Source of the DNA: Kitasatospora sp. NA04385
GTDB taxonomy: Bacteria; Actinomycetota; Actinomycetes; Streptomycetales; Streptomycetaceae
DNA length: 64,000 bases
NCBI RefSeq assembly: GCF_013364235.1
Contig: NZ_CP054919.1
Coordinates: 1,339,686 to 1,403,685 of the forward strand
Direction of reading: 5' to 3'
Shown in pieces: positions 55,056 to 63,151 of this stretch. Numbering within the stretch: position 1 is the first letter of the stretch; every line of letters begins with the position of its first letter. Under the pieces are notes generated by a model. The model was not told where the DNA came from. It ran no database searches and saw only the letters and a list, made by a program, of their open reading frames with translations. The position numbers and the translations under genes are program-made.

Positions 55056-55826
55056 ATGCAGCAGCTGGGTTCCTGGTATCACGGTCCGCTGGCGTCCTTC
55101 GACACCGAGACGACCGGTGTCGACGTCGAGCGGGACAGAATCGTTTCGGCCGCCCTGGTGGTGCAGCCCGCACCGGGCGGGGCGGTCTCGGTGCGGACGT
55201 GGCTGGCCGATCCGGGGGTGCCGATCCCGGAGCCGGCCCGGGCGGTGCACGGCATCTCGGACGAGCAAGTGCGGGCGCACGGGCGGCCGCCGCGCGCGGT
55301 CGCGGTGGAGGTGGCCCGGGCGCTGGCCGAGCAGTCCCGGGCGGGCGTGCCGCTGGTGGTGATGAACGCCCCGTACGACCTGACGCTGCTGGACCGGGAG
55401 TTGCGCCGGCACGGGGCGGGTTCGCTGGCGGAGGTGCTGGACGGCGCGGAGCTGCTGGTGCTCGATCCGCGGGTGCTGGACAAGCAGTTCGACCGCTACC
55501 GCAAGGGCCGGCGCACCCTGACCGACCTGTGCGCGCACTACGGCGTCGAGCTGGTGGGCGCGCACGACGCGGCGGCGGACGCGCTGGCCTCGATGGAGCT
55601 GGTGCGGGCGGTGGCGGCCCGGCACGAGCGCCTGGGCGCGCTGTCCCCGGCCGAGCTGCACCTGCGGCAGGCGGTGTGGCACGCGGCGCAGGCCCGCGGC
55701 CTGGAGCGGTGGTTCGAGCGTTCGGGGGCGCCGGAGCGGGTGGACACGGCCTGGCCGATGCGTCCGGCCCGGTGCCGCTGCGGCGAGCGCCTGGAGCCGG
55801 GCCACGCCTGCGAGTTGGCGGCCTGA
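55056..55826 (+). CDS. DEDDh-type 3'-5' exonuclease (DnaQ-like)
   Basis: 256-aa protein. The exonuclease motifs are ExoI FDTETTG, ExoII VVMNAPYDLTLL (Asn-Ala-Pro-Tyr-Asp) and ExoIIIe GAHDAAADA with the catalytic histidine. The last 45 residues carry a Cys pair and further Cys (RCRCGERLEPGHAC), a possible small zinc element. It is divergent from thrS. It is not part of a polymerase gene, so a stand-alone repair or RNA-processing role is possible. Confidence 0.9.
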   Translation: MQQLGSWYHGPLASFDTETTGVDVERDRIVSAALVVQPAPGGAVSVRTWLADPGVPIPEPARAVHGISDEQVRAHGRPPRAVAVEVARALAEQSRAGVPLVVMNAPYDLTLLDRELRRHGAGSLAEVLDGAELLVLDPRVLDKQFDRYRKGRRTLTDLCAHYGVELVGAHDAAADALASMELVRAVAARHERLGALSPAELHLRQAVWHAAQARGLERWFERSGAPERVDTAWPMRPARCRCGERLEPGHACELAA

Positions 55827-55858
55827 CGCCCCGTCGGGGGCGCCGGGTGCGGAAAACG

Positions 55859-55892
55859 CCGCAGGCCCCGACGGCGTGGTCGGGGCCTGCGG
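55859..55892 (-). terminator. Terminator of the first tRNA-Val(CAC)
   Basis: Perfect 14-bp stem (CCGCAGGCCCCGAC / GTCGGGGCCTGCGG) with a 6-base loop. On the minus strand it is followed by cgtttt, 10 bp after the tRNA. It may also stop the convergent exonuclease transcript. Confidence 0.8.
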
Positions 55893-55901
55893 TGTGCTCG
55901 G

Positions 55902-55973
55902 TGGGCGATACTGGGATCGAACCAGTGACCCCTTCGGTGTGAACGAAGTGCTCTCCCGCTGAGCTAATCGCCC
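55902..55973 (-). tRNA. tRNA-Val(CAC), copy 1
   Basis: 72-nt cloverleaf. Acceptor GGGCGAT pairs with ATCGCCC, anticodon stem CTTCG/CGAAG encloses TTCACAC with anticodon CAC, and the T-arm is ACTGG-TTCGATC-CCAGT. The discriminator base is A; no CCA is encoded. Confidence 0.97.
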
Positions 55974-56102
55974 GGGCAACGAGAAGAACTGTAGCACCAC
56001 TTGGGCCCCGGTTCACAATCCGTTCCACGGACGGTCCCCCAGTTCCCGTTCCGGGAGGGCACGTTGAATGTTCGTCAGAACTCGGTCCGGAGCACGCGGA
56101 AA

Positions 56103-56147
56103 AGGCGTAGGGCTCCGACCTGATAAACAAGTCGGAGCCCTACGCCT
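56103..56147 (-). terminator. Terminator of the second tRNA-Val(CAC)
   Basis: Perfect 17-bp stem (arm AGGCGTAGGGCTCCGAC) with an 11-base loop, followed on the minus strand by ttttcc. It lies 11 bp after the tRNA. Confidence 0.85.
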
Positions 56148-56158
56148 GTGCATTCCGG

Positions 56159-56230
56159 TGGGCGATACTGGGATCGAACCAGTGACCCCTTCGGTGTGAA
56201 CGAAGTGCTCTCCCGCTGAGCTAATCGCCC
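56159..56230 (-). tRNA. tRNA-Val(CAC), copy 2
   Basis: Identical in sequence to copy 1 over 72 nt, with anticodon CAC and no encoded CCA. The two copies are 185 bp apart with different flanks and separate terminators, so each seems to be an independent unit. Confidence 0.97.
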
Positions 56231-56678
56231 GGGTGCAGGGAAAACATTACCCCATCCGCACGGGTGCTCCGACCACCCTCGGCGCCGGTGGCCCCGCCGC
56301 CGGCCCGGCGCCCCGGCGGCCCTCCCCCGGCAGCGGCCCCGACCAGCGGCGGCGACCGACCACGGCGGGTGACGCCCCCGGTCGGGGCGGCCCTCGGGCC
56401 GAGGGCGCCGGGGGTCCGCCGGGCACCGGGCGGGCCAGGTTCGTGGGTTCCTCCAGTCCGCCGCGGCCCGCCCCGGTGCGACCGCCGGTAATGCCCTGCC
56501 GTTACCGGCCCGCCGTCCCGGCGGCCGGAGCCGCCGGGGGATTCCGCAATGCGCCGGAAGGGGTACGACTCGCACCGGAATCGGGACAGACGGGTTTACA
56601 CCGGGCTTTCAGGTGGGATGGTCCGTTCGCCGACGTGCGATTCCCCGAGCGCACACTGAGCGAAAGGCCCTGGCGCTT
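56231..56678. other. Gene-free region between tRNA-Val and ssgB
   Basis: 448 bp of very GC-rich, Pro/Gly/Arg-type frames with no ribosome binding site or family resemblance. It should hold the tRNA promoter on the minus strand and the ssgB promoter on the plus strand. No gene is supported. Confidence 0.7.
56594..56619 (+). promoter_or_regulatory. Candidate stress-sigma (SigH-like) promoter of ssgB
   Basis: GTTT at 56594-56597 and GGGAT at 56615-56619, 17 bases apart, resemble the GTTT-spacer-GGGTA pattern of SigB/SigH-type promoters. The -10 would be about 60 bp before the ssgB ATG. I recall that ssgB of S. coelicolor depends on SigH. Confidence 0.4.
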
Positions 56679-57092
56679 ATGAACACCACGGTCAGCTGCG
56701 AGCTGCACCTGCGCCTCATCGTGTCCAGCGAGTCGTCACTGCCCGTCCCCGCGGGCCTGCGCTACGACACTGCCGACCCCTATGCCGTGCACGCGACGTT
56801 CCACACCGGAGCAGACGAGACCGTGGAGTGGGTGTTCGCCCGCGACCTCCTCGCGGAGGGGCTGCACCGACCGACCGGTACCGGCGACGTCCGGGTGTGG
56901 CCGTCCCGCAGCCACGGTCAAGGCGTGGTTTGCATCGCCCTGAGCTCTCCGGAAGGAGAGGCCCTGCTGGAGGCCCCGGCCCGGGCGCTTGAGTCCTTCC
57001 TCAAGCGGACGGACGCCGCGGTGCCCCCCGGCACCGAACACCGTCACTTCGACCTCGACCGGGAGCTGTCCCACATCCTCGCCGAGAACTGA
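56679..57092 (+). CDS. ssgB: Sporulation-specific cell division activator SsgB
   Basis: 137-aa SsgA-like protein. The start MNTTVSCELHLRLIVSSESS, middle PAGLRYDTADPYAVHATFH and end FDLDRELSHILAEN are those of SsgB, one of the most conserved streptomycete proteins. SsgB recruits FtsZ to sporulation septa with SsgA. The ATG at 56679 gives the expected length, though the AAAGG upstream is a little far. This marks the organism as a sporulating streptomycete. Confidence 0.97.
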   Translation: MNTTVSCELHLRLIVSSESSLPVPAGLRYDTADPYAVHATFHTGADETVEWVFARDLLAEGLHRPTGTGDVRVWPSRSHGQGVVCIALSSPEGEALLEAPARALESFLKRTDAAVPPGTEHRHFDLDRELSHILAEN

Positions 57093-57108
57093 GCCCCGTA
57101 CGAGTACG

Positions 57109-57130
57109 CCCGCCGTCGCGCGGCGGCGGG
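57109..57130 (+). terminator. Possible ssgB terminator
   Basis: CCCGCCG and CGGCGGG arms with an 8-base GC-rich loop, 16 bp after the ssgB stop. There is no U-run. Confidence 0.4.
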
Positions 57131-57379
57131 AACGCCTCGATGCGCACCGTCCTACTCGGGGGCACGGTCGCAGCTCACAGCCGCCTCGGCGGCCTCGGGG
57201 TCCCGCCCCGGGCATCCGCTCCCGACCGGAGTGGACGCCCGGGGCTCAGTCGTGTCCCGGTGCGCTCCCGGGCGGCGTCCGGGCCCGGGCCGCGCCCGCT
57301 TCCCGGCCCCGGCCGGTAGAGTCGGCGCGCGATGACCGACGCGCCGGCCCCGGGCCGGCGCCGCGTGAGGAGCCCCCAC

Positions 57380-57955
57380 GTGCTGATCACCCATGACACC
57401 GAGTGCGCGCTGAGCATCCTGGTGGAGCTGCTGAACACGGCGCCGGGGGCGTGCGGCAGCGAGCTGCTGCCCGACGTGGCGGCGCTGAGCGCGTTCGTGG
57501 TCCGGCAGGAGATCAGCGAGATCGACTCGCTCGGTCCGGCGGACCTGGCCGCGGTGCACGAGCTGCGCACCCGGCTGCGCGAGGTGTTCTCGGCCGGGTC
57601 GGTCGAGCGGGCCGCGGAGCTGGTGAACGCGGTGGTCGCGGAGGCCGGCACCACGCCCCGGCTGACCAACCACGACCACCACGGCTGGCACATCCACTAC
57701 TTCGCCCCGCACGCCGCGATCGGCCGCCACCTGGCCGCCGAGCTCGGCATGGCGCTGGCGTTCATCGTGATGGCCGGTGAGCTGGAGCGGCTGCGCCGCT
57801 GCGAGGCGCCGGGCTGCGCCCGGGTGTTCGTCGACCTGTCGCGCAACCGTTCGCGCCGCTACTGCGACAGCCGCACCTGCGGCAACCGGCTGCACGTCGC
57901 CGCGTACCGGGCCCGGCAGCGCTCGGCGGAGGCGGTGCCGGCCCCGGGCCGCTGA
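57380..57955 (+). CDS. CGNR zinc-finger protein
   Basis: 191-aa protein with an N-terminal helical ABATE-like domain and a C-terminal CGNR zinc finger: C-x4-C in CEAPGC, then YCDSRTCGNRLHVAAYRARQR with the name-giving CGNR. It is probably a DNA-binding regulator. The GTG at 57380 (V-L-I-T-H-D-T) has GAGGAG 7 bases upstream and was preferred to the ATG at 57332. A TAGAGT hexamer at 57317-57322 could be its -10. It follows ssgB in the same direction with a 287-bp gap. Confidence 0.88.
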   Translation: MLITHDTECALSILVELLNTAPGACGSELLPDVAALSAFVVRQEISEIDSLGPADLAAVHELRTRLREVFSAGSVERAAELVNAVVAEAGTTPRLTNHDHHGWHIHYFAPHAAIGRHLAAELGMALAFIVMAGELERLRRCEAPGCARVFVDLSRNRSRRYCDSRTCGNRLHVAAYRARQRSAEAVPAPGR

Positions 57956-58015
57956 GGCGGGGCGCCGGGCCGCGGGCCGTCGGCGGGGCGCCGCCGACCT
58001 GGGAGACTTGGCGGC

Positions 58016-58504
58016 ATGAGTGATTCCTCGCTGCCCCGTGTCGAGTTCTGGTGCGACCTGCTGTGCCCCGACTGCCGTACCGCGCTGGACGACGTCCGGG
58101 CGCTGCGGGAGCGGTTCGGCGACGCGCTGACCGTCGAGCTGCGGCACTTCCCGCTGGAGAAGCACAAGCACGCGTACCCGGCGGCCGAGGCGGCGGCGGA
58201 GGCGTTCGAGCAGGGGCGCGGCTGGGAGTTCGCGGAGGCGGTGCTGGCCCGGCTGGAGGACGTCGAGCGGGGCGGGGCGCCGGTGCTGGTGGAGATCGCC
58301 GCCGCGGTGGGCGTCGACGCGGACGAGGTGGACACCGCGCTGGTCGACGGGCGGCACATGCTGTGGGTGGACGCGGACGTGGCCGAGGGGCGGGCGATCG
58401 GGGTGACCGGCACGCCGACGTACGTGGTGGCGGGGAAGCGGCTGGACGGCGGGAAGTCGCAGGACGGGCTGCGGGAGCGGATCGTCGAGCTGCTGAACGG
58501 CTGA
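58016..58504 (+). CDS. DsbA/FrnE-like thioredoxin-fold protein
   Basis: 162-aa protein with an active-site CPDC in WCDLLCPDCRTALDD, the cis-proline in GVTGTPTYVV and the helical insertion between them. It has no signal peptide, so it is a cytoplasmic oxidoreductase of the DsbA group. It starts 60 bp after the CGNR gene and converges on the double-GNAT gene. Confidence 0.9.
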   Translation: MSDSSLPRVEFWCDLLCPDCRTALDDVRALRERFGDALTVELRHFPLEKHKHAYPAAEAAAEAFEQGRGWEFAEAVLARLEDVERGGAPVLVEIAAAVGVDADEVDTALVDGRHMLWVDADVAEGRAIGVTGTPTYVVAGKRLDGGKSQDGLRERIVELLNG

Positions 58505-58559
58505 GCCGCCCCCGGCGCGGACGGGGTGGCGGGCCGGGTCGCGGGCCGGGTCGGCGGGG

Positions 58560-59414
58560 TCAGAGCGGTTTGCCGAGCAGGTGCCGGGTGGTCCGGTAGC
58601 CGAGCGACTCGTACAGGCCGATCGCCACCGCGTTGTCGCGGAACACGTTCAGGCCGAGGTGGCGGACGCCGGCCCGCAGGCACTCGCGTTCGGCGATCCG
58701 CATCAGGGTGCGGCCGTGGCCCCGGCCGCGGTGTTCGGGGGCGACCTCGACCAGCATGACCCAGGCGAGCGGGCTGCCGTCGGGCAGCCGGTCCTGGTGG
58801 AGGGTGACCCAGATCGTGCCGAGCACGTTGCCGTCGGCGTCCAGCAGGCGGCGCAGCACGGTGCCGACGGTGGAGAGGCCGACGGGGAGGGCGCGGCGGT
58901 GGTCGTTCTCGGCCCGGGCGGCGGCCTCGTCGGGGCCGAGGCCGGCGCCGATCAGCTCCTCGCGGTAGCCGGCGACGGCGGCCCGCTGCCAGAGCGGGTA
59001 CTCCTCGGGGGTGACCGGGCGGTCGGTGAGGCCGTCGGGCAGTCCGTCGGGCCGGGTCGGGAGGTGGTCGAGGCGCTTGCCGAGGTTGCGCATCTGCTCG
59101 GTGTAGCCGAGGGAGCGGGCGAGGCGGAGCGCGACGGGGGCCTCGACCGGGACGGTGACCTGGGCCCGGGCGCACCCCCAGTAGCGGAGCACCTCCTCGG
59201 CGGCCAGCACCGCGACGGTGGCGCGGCCGCGGCGGCGGTCCGGTTCGGCGACCTCCAGCTCGCAGATCTCGCCGGGGTACCGCCCGGTGCGGGCCCACCC
59301 GTGGGTGCGCAGGCCGCCGACCCGGCGCCCGTTCACCATGATGTGCCAGCGCTGCGTCCGCCCGCCGCCGACGCCCGCCTCCTCGGGCCCGTCGGGCCGC
59401 AACGTGGTGGTCAT
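58560..59414 (-). CDS. GNAT acetyltransferase with two GNAT domains
   Basis: 284 aa. The C-terminal domain has a complete acetyl-CoA motif (VEVAPEHRGRGHGRTLMR) and motif B (NAVAIGLYESLGYR). The N-terminal half looks like a second GNAT with LEVAEPDRRRGRATVAVL and ALRLARSLGYTEQ, in which the pyrophosphate loop is less typical. Such tandem GNATs resemble mycothiol synthase-type architecture, but the substrate is unknown. Confidence 0.85.
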   Translation of the reverse strand: MTTTLRPDGPEEAGVGGGRTQRWHIMVNGRRVGGLRTHGWARTGRYPGEICELEVAEPDRRRGRATVAVLAAEEVLRYWGCARAQVTVPVEAPVALRLARSLGYTEQMRNLGKRLDHLPTRPDGLPDGLTDRPVTPEEYPLWQRAAVAGYREELIGAGLGPDEAAARAENDHRRALPVGLSTVGTVLRRLLDADGNVLGTIWVTLHQDRLPDGSPLAWVMLVEVAPEHRGRGHGRTLMRIAERECLRAGVRHLGLNVFRDNAVAIGLYESLGYRTTRHLLGKPL

Positions 59415-59459
59415 GCCGTCTCCCCTTCCCGCCCGGGGCGCCCTTCTATCCCCTCCGGC

Positions 59460-60287
59460 CTATCCCTTGCGGACCGGGTCGCGGTCCTCGGCGGCGCGCT
59501 CCGCGAAGACCTCCATCGCCTTGCGGGTCACCGGGCCCGGGCCGGGGAGTTCGCGGTCGTCGATCCGGGTGACGGCCTGCACGTCGCGGAGGGTGGAGGT
59601 GAGGAAGACCTCCTCGGCGTCGGCGAGCGCCTCGAGCGGGAGGTCGGCCTCCTCGGCGCCGGTCCAGTCGAGGACGAGGCGGCGGGTGATCCCGGCCAGG
59701 CAGCCGGAGGCGAGGGTGGGGGTGAGCAGGCGGCCGTCGAGGACGAGGAAGACGTTGGAGCCGGTGCCCTCGCAGAGCAGTCCGGCGGTGTTGGCGAGGA
59801 GCGCCTCGCTGGCGCCGGCGCGGTGGGCGGCGGCGAGGGCGATGACGTTCTCGGCGTAGGAGGTGGTCTTGAGGCCGGTGACGGCGGAGTGCTCGTTGCG
59901 GCGCCAGGGGACGGTGACGACCGCGGTGGTGTCGGGGCGGGGGCTCGCGGTGCCGAGGGCGGCGATCAGGCTGGGGCCGGCGGTGCCGCGTTCGGAGCCG
60001 AGCGGGGAGGTGCCGCCGGTGTAGGTGATGCGCAGGCGGCCGAGCGGCAGCGGCTTGGCGGCGAGGACGGCCGCGCAGGCCGCGCGGACCAGGTCGTGGT
60101 CGGGGTCGGGGAGGCCGAGGCCGCGGGCGGAGCGGGTGAGGCGGTCGAGGTGGCGGGTGAGGGCGAAGGGTTCGCCGTGCTCGGTCTTGACCGTTTCGAA
60201 GACGCCGTCGCCGACGGTGAGTCCGTGGTCCAGGACGGAGAGTGCGGCGTCGTCCTCGGTGGTGAGCGTTCCGTTGACCCAGATCAT
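59460..60287 (-). CDS. pabC: Aminodeoxychorismate lyase-like PLP enzyme (class IV aminotransferase)
   Basis: 275-aa fold-type IV PLP enzyme. The catalytic lysine is in GLKTTSYAENVIAL, followed by EALLANTAGLLCEGTGSNVFLV, and the start MIWVNG is typical. Its ATG at 60287 overlaps the pabB stop (ATGA), which supports a role in 4-aminobenzoate synthesis for folate. A branched-chain or D-amino-acid aminotransferase is less likely because of this pairing. Confidence 0.88.
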   Translation of the reverse strand: MIWVNGTLTTEDDAALSVLDHGLTVGDGVFETVKTEHGEPFALTRHLDRLTRSARGLGLPDPDHDLVRAACAAVLAAKPLPLGRLRITYTGGTSPLGSERGTAGPSLIAALGTASPRPDTTAVVTVPWRRNEHSAVTGLKTTSYAENVIALAAAHRAGASEALLANTAGLLCEGTGSNVFLVLDGRLLTPTLASGCLAGITRRLVLDWTGAEEADLPLEALADAEEVFLTSTLRDVQAVTRIDDRELPGPGPVTRKAMEVFAERAAEDRDPVRKG

Positions 60288-61366
60288 CGGCGGGGTGCTC
60301 CTTCGGGTGTTTCGGGGGTGCCCGTGGAGGCTATCGCCACCAGCCGGGCGGCCTTGAGCTCGGTCTCCCGCCATTCGCGGTCGGGGTCGGAGTCCCAGGT
60401 GATCCCGGCGCCGGTGCCGAACTTCAGGACGGGGGCGCCGGTGGGCGGGCGTTCGATCCAGAAGGTCCGGATGCCGACGGCGAGTTCGGCTTCGCCGCGG
60501 TCGGCGTCGACCCAGCCGACGGCGCCGCAGTAGGGGCCGCGGGGGGCGGTCTCCAGCTCGCGGATGATGCGCAGGGCGCTGCCCTTGGGGGCGCCGGTGA
60601 CGGAGCCGGGCGGGAAGGTGGCGGCGAGGAGGTCGCTCCAGCCGGCGCCGGGGCGCAGGGTGCCCTCGACGGTGGAGACGAGGTGGACCAGGCCGGGGTG
60701 CTTCTCGACGGCGCACAGGTCGGGGACGGTGACGGTGCCGGTCCGGCAGACCCGGCCGAGGTCGTTGCGGACCAGGTCGACGATCATCACGTTCTCGGCG
60801 TGGTCCTTGTCGAGCAGGTCGTGCTCGGTGCGGCCGGTGCCCTTGATCGGGCCGGAGCGGACGGTGCGGCCGCGGCGGGCGAGGTAGAGCTCCGGGGAGG
60901 CGGTGGCGATCTCGACGCCGTGCTCGGGCAGCCGGATCGTTCCTGCGTACGGGGCGGGGTTGTGGGCGGCGAGCAGGCCGGTGAGGGCGTCGATGTCGGT
61001 GCGGTCGGGGTCGGGCAGGGGTGCGCTCAGCACCCGGCAGAGGTTGGCCTGGTAGACCTCGCCGGCGGCGATGTGCTCGCGGATGCGGCGGACTCCGGCG
61101 CGGTAGGCGTCGGCGTCGAGGGAGCTGCGCCAGGAGTCGGCGGCGGGGCCGTGCCAGCGGTCGGTGGCGGGCGGGGCCGGGTCGGGGCGGACGTCGGCGA
61201 ACCGGGCGCAGGTGAGGCGGCCCTCGAAGTCGTGGACGACGGCCCAGAGGCCGCCGTGTTCGAGGGCGGCCGGGTCGTGGGTGACTTCGCGCAGCCCGGT
61301 GGCGAGGCGGCCGGCGAAGCGGGCCATCGGCTGGTGGGGGCTGGGGTGCGGGGTGCGGCCGGACAC
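60284..61366 (-). CDS. pabB: Aminodeoxychorismate synthase component I (chorismate-binding)
   Basis: 360-aa chorismate-using enzyme, shorter at the N-terminus than typical TrpE/PabB. It shows ASPELYL, the PIKGT motif whose lysine marks PabB rather than TrpE, NVMIVDLVRNDLGR, PPGSVTGAPK and GPYCGAVGW. No glutaminase subunit (pabA) is next to it. It is coupled to pabC and faces away from the tRNA cluster. Confidence 0.92.
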   Translation of the reverse strand: MSGRTPHPSPHQPMARFAGRLATGLREVTHDPAALEHGGLWAVVHDFEGRLTCARFADVRPDPAPPATDRWHGPAADSWRSSLDADAYRAGVRRIREHIAAGEVYQANLCRVLSAPLPDPDRTDIDALTGLLAAHNPAPYAGTIRLPEHGVEIATASPELYLARRGRTVRSGPIKGTGRTEHDLLDKDHAENVMIVDLVRNDLGRVCRTGTVTVPDLCAVEKHPGLVHLVSTVEGTLRPGAGWSDLLAATFPPGSVTGAPKGSALRIIRELETAPRGPYCGAVGWVDADRGEAELAVGIRTFWIERPPTGAPVLKFGTGAGITWDSDPDREWRETELKAARLVAIASTGTPETPEGAPRR

Positions 61367-61589
61367 GGTTCTCCTGCGCGGATGTTCGGTGCTGCCCGCT
61401 GCCGGTGCCGGGTTCGGGTGCCGGTCGCGCGCGGGCGCGGGGGCGGGCCCCGGGGGATCGCCCCGGTACCGGAAAGTCTAGGTCGGCGGCCCGTCGGAAC
61501 GCCCGGGCCGGGCGGGGCGGTTCGGTGTCCGGCGGCCACCCCCGCGCCACGCTGCGGGAACGGATTTTTCAGCTGGGCCGGGAATCCGC

Positions 61590-61595
61590 TAGAGT
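61590..61595 (+). promoter_or_regulatory. Possible -10 of the tRNA cluster
   Basis: TAGAGT, 56 bp before tRNA-Gly, preceded at 17 bases by TTTCAG within a T-rich run (atttttcag). The match to the -35 consensus is weak. Confidence 0.4.
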
Positions 61596-61651
61596 TCAAC
61601 ACGTCGCCAGGGAGCGCAGCCGGGAAAACCGGAGGCCGACCGGGCAGACAG

Positions 61652-61724
61652 GCGGACGTGGCTCAGTTGGTAGAGCATCACCTTGCCAAGGTGAGGGTCG
61701 CGAGTTCGAATCTCGTCGTCCGCT
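61652..61724 (+). tRNA. tRNA-Gly(GCC)
   Basis: 73-nt cloverleaf. Acceptor GCGGACG/CGTCCGC, anticodon stem TCACC/GGTGA enclosing TTGCCAA with anticodon GCC, T-loop TTCGAAT, discriminator T. No encoded CCA. Confidence 0.97.
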
Positions 61725-61771
61725 CGACGGGGAACGGGTAAGATCGTTCTCCAGTGGTTCAGAAGTTGCCT

Positions 61772-61842
61772 GGTGGAGTGGCCGAGAGGCGAGGCAACGG
61801 CCTGCAAAGCCGTGTACACGGGTTCAAATCCCGTCTCCACCT
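61772..61842 (+). tRNA. tRNA-Cys(GCA)
   Basis: 71-nt cloverleaf. Acceptor GGTGGAG/CTCCACC, anticodon stem ACGGC/GCCGT around CTGCAAA with anticodon GCA, T-loop TTCAAAT, discriminator T. Confidence 0.97.
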
Positions 61843-61881
61843 CCAAGGGGGTCCTTCCGGTTCCGGCCGGAGACCCTCCCC

Positions 61882-61953
<72 letters not shown>

Positions 61954-61987
61954 CTGGTCTTCGGATCCCGGTCCTCAGGATCGACCC

Positions 61988-62059
<72 letters not shown>

Positions 62060-62089
62060 CTGGCTTCGGATCCTCCTCAGGATCGACCC

Positions 62090-62161
<72 letters not shown>

Positions 62162-62169
62162 CCACGGTT

Positions 62170-62202
62170 GAGAGCCGCGGTCCACTTCGGACCGCGGCTC
62201 TC
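62170..62202 (+). terminator. Terminator of the tRNA cluster
   Basis: Perfect 14-bp stem (GAGAGCCGCGGTCC / GGACCGCGGCTCTC) with a 5-base loop, followed by ggcgtttcc. It lies 8 bp after the last tRNA. Confidence 0.85.
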
Positions 62203-62385
62203 GGCGTTTCCGAGGGGGTTCGGCCGGAAGCGCGGGAACGGTGGTGGCCGGGAACGGCACGCCCTCACCGACGTGTCGTTCCCGGCCATCCGGTGGGCCG
62301 GAGCTGCAGCCTGTGCCACTCACGCTGTCCGTCCACGACGGTGAGGGCGGCTCCGGCCGGCGAAGACCCCTACCCCATCAGGGGG

Positions 62386-62562
62386 TCAGCGCCCGATCAG
62401 GTCGGCGACCGCTTTGGTCTGGGTCGCCAGTTGGTCCCACGCCCCGAACAGGGCCAGCAGCAGGACGGCGCAGGGCAGGACGATGGCGAGTGCGACGACC
62501 GGGTGCCGGGTCTCCGTGGCGGGGAGGTGGCGGCGGCGGAGGGCTCTGCTGAGCGGTGCCAT
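62386..62562 (-). CDS. Small single-pass membrane protein, 58 aa
   Basis: ATG at 62562 with AGGAG about 12 bases upstream. The basic head SRALRRRHLP is followed by one hydrophobic helix (VVALAIVLPCAVLLLALFGAW) and a short polar tail, so the N-terminus is likely cytoplasmic. No family is recognised. It is converged on by the tRNA cluster. The frame continues upstream as low-complexity Pro/Arg sequence that I do not believe is coding. Confidence 0.5.
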   Translation of the reverse strand: MAPLSRALRRRHLPATETRHPVVALAIVLPCAVLLLALFGAWDQLATQTKAVADLIGR

Positions 62563-62858
62563 GGTGTGCTGTGCTCCTGCCGGGCTGGTGCTGCGGGTCG
62601 GGCCGGGTGGGGTGGGACGGAGGTTGGCGCGGGGGCGGTTTCTCGGGGACGAGCGGGGCCGCCCTCGCTGTGAACAACCGTATGCGGGGAGACTGTCGGG
62701 GTCGTCATGCCCGCGTACCGTTCCGATCGCCTCCGCTGGGATGAGGAGCGGCGCGGCGGCGTACTCCTGGAGGCGGAGACGGGGGCGGGAGCGCCCCTGA
62801 ACCACCCTGGGGGTCGCCCCTGGGGGGCGGGTCGAGCGGCGCCGGAACCGGGCGGGGC

Positions 62859-62908
62859 GGCGGGGCGGGGACGGGCTTCCGACGGCGGGGCGGGGACGGG
62901 CTTCTGAC
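62859..62908. repeat. Two tandem 25-bp direct repeats
   Basis: Two adjacent copies of a 25-bp G-rich unit (GGCGGGGCGGGGACGGGCTT then cYgac) differ at one base. The G-runs on this strand could form a G-quadruplex. Confidence 0.7.
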
Positions 62909-62997
62909 GGGGGGTCGGGAACGGGCGGGTCGGTTCGGGTGCGGATCGCCGCGGGCGGGGGCGGGCTGCGGGGCGTCCGGGACCCGGGCGCCGGACC

Positions 62998-63018
62998 CCG
63001 GTCGGACAATCCGACCGG
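62998..63018. promoter_or_regulatory. 21-bp perfect dyad upstream of the kinase
   Basis: CCGGTCGGA and TCCGACCGG around CAA, fully symmetric, 133 bp before the kinase start. It is a candidate operator. Confidence 0.5.
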
Positions 63019-63151
63019 CGGTTCGCGTGTTGCGTGTCGACGCGGGGCCGGTACCTGTCCGTAAGCTGTCCCGAGACGGTTGTCTGACGGCCCCCCACAT
63101 CGGACGGGGCCTCACCCCACGGGCTGACGGAACGGAAACGGGTACGGGCGG

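Larger units (their letters stand above)
62563..63151. other. Gene-free region upstream of the Ser/Thr kinase
   Basis: 589 bp without a supported gene. Frames on both strands are Pro/Arg/Gly low complexity. It contains a 25-bp direct repeat and a 21-bp dyad (listed separately) and should hold the kinase promoter. Confidence 0.65.

Noticed and set aside
56233..56682. Plus-strand frame between tRNA-Val and ssgB
   Set aside because: Pro/Gly/Arg low complexity, starts beside the tRNA, no ribosome binding site; treated as intergenic.
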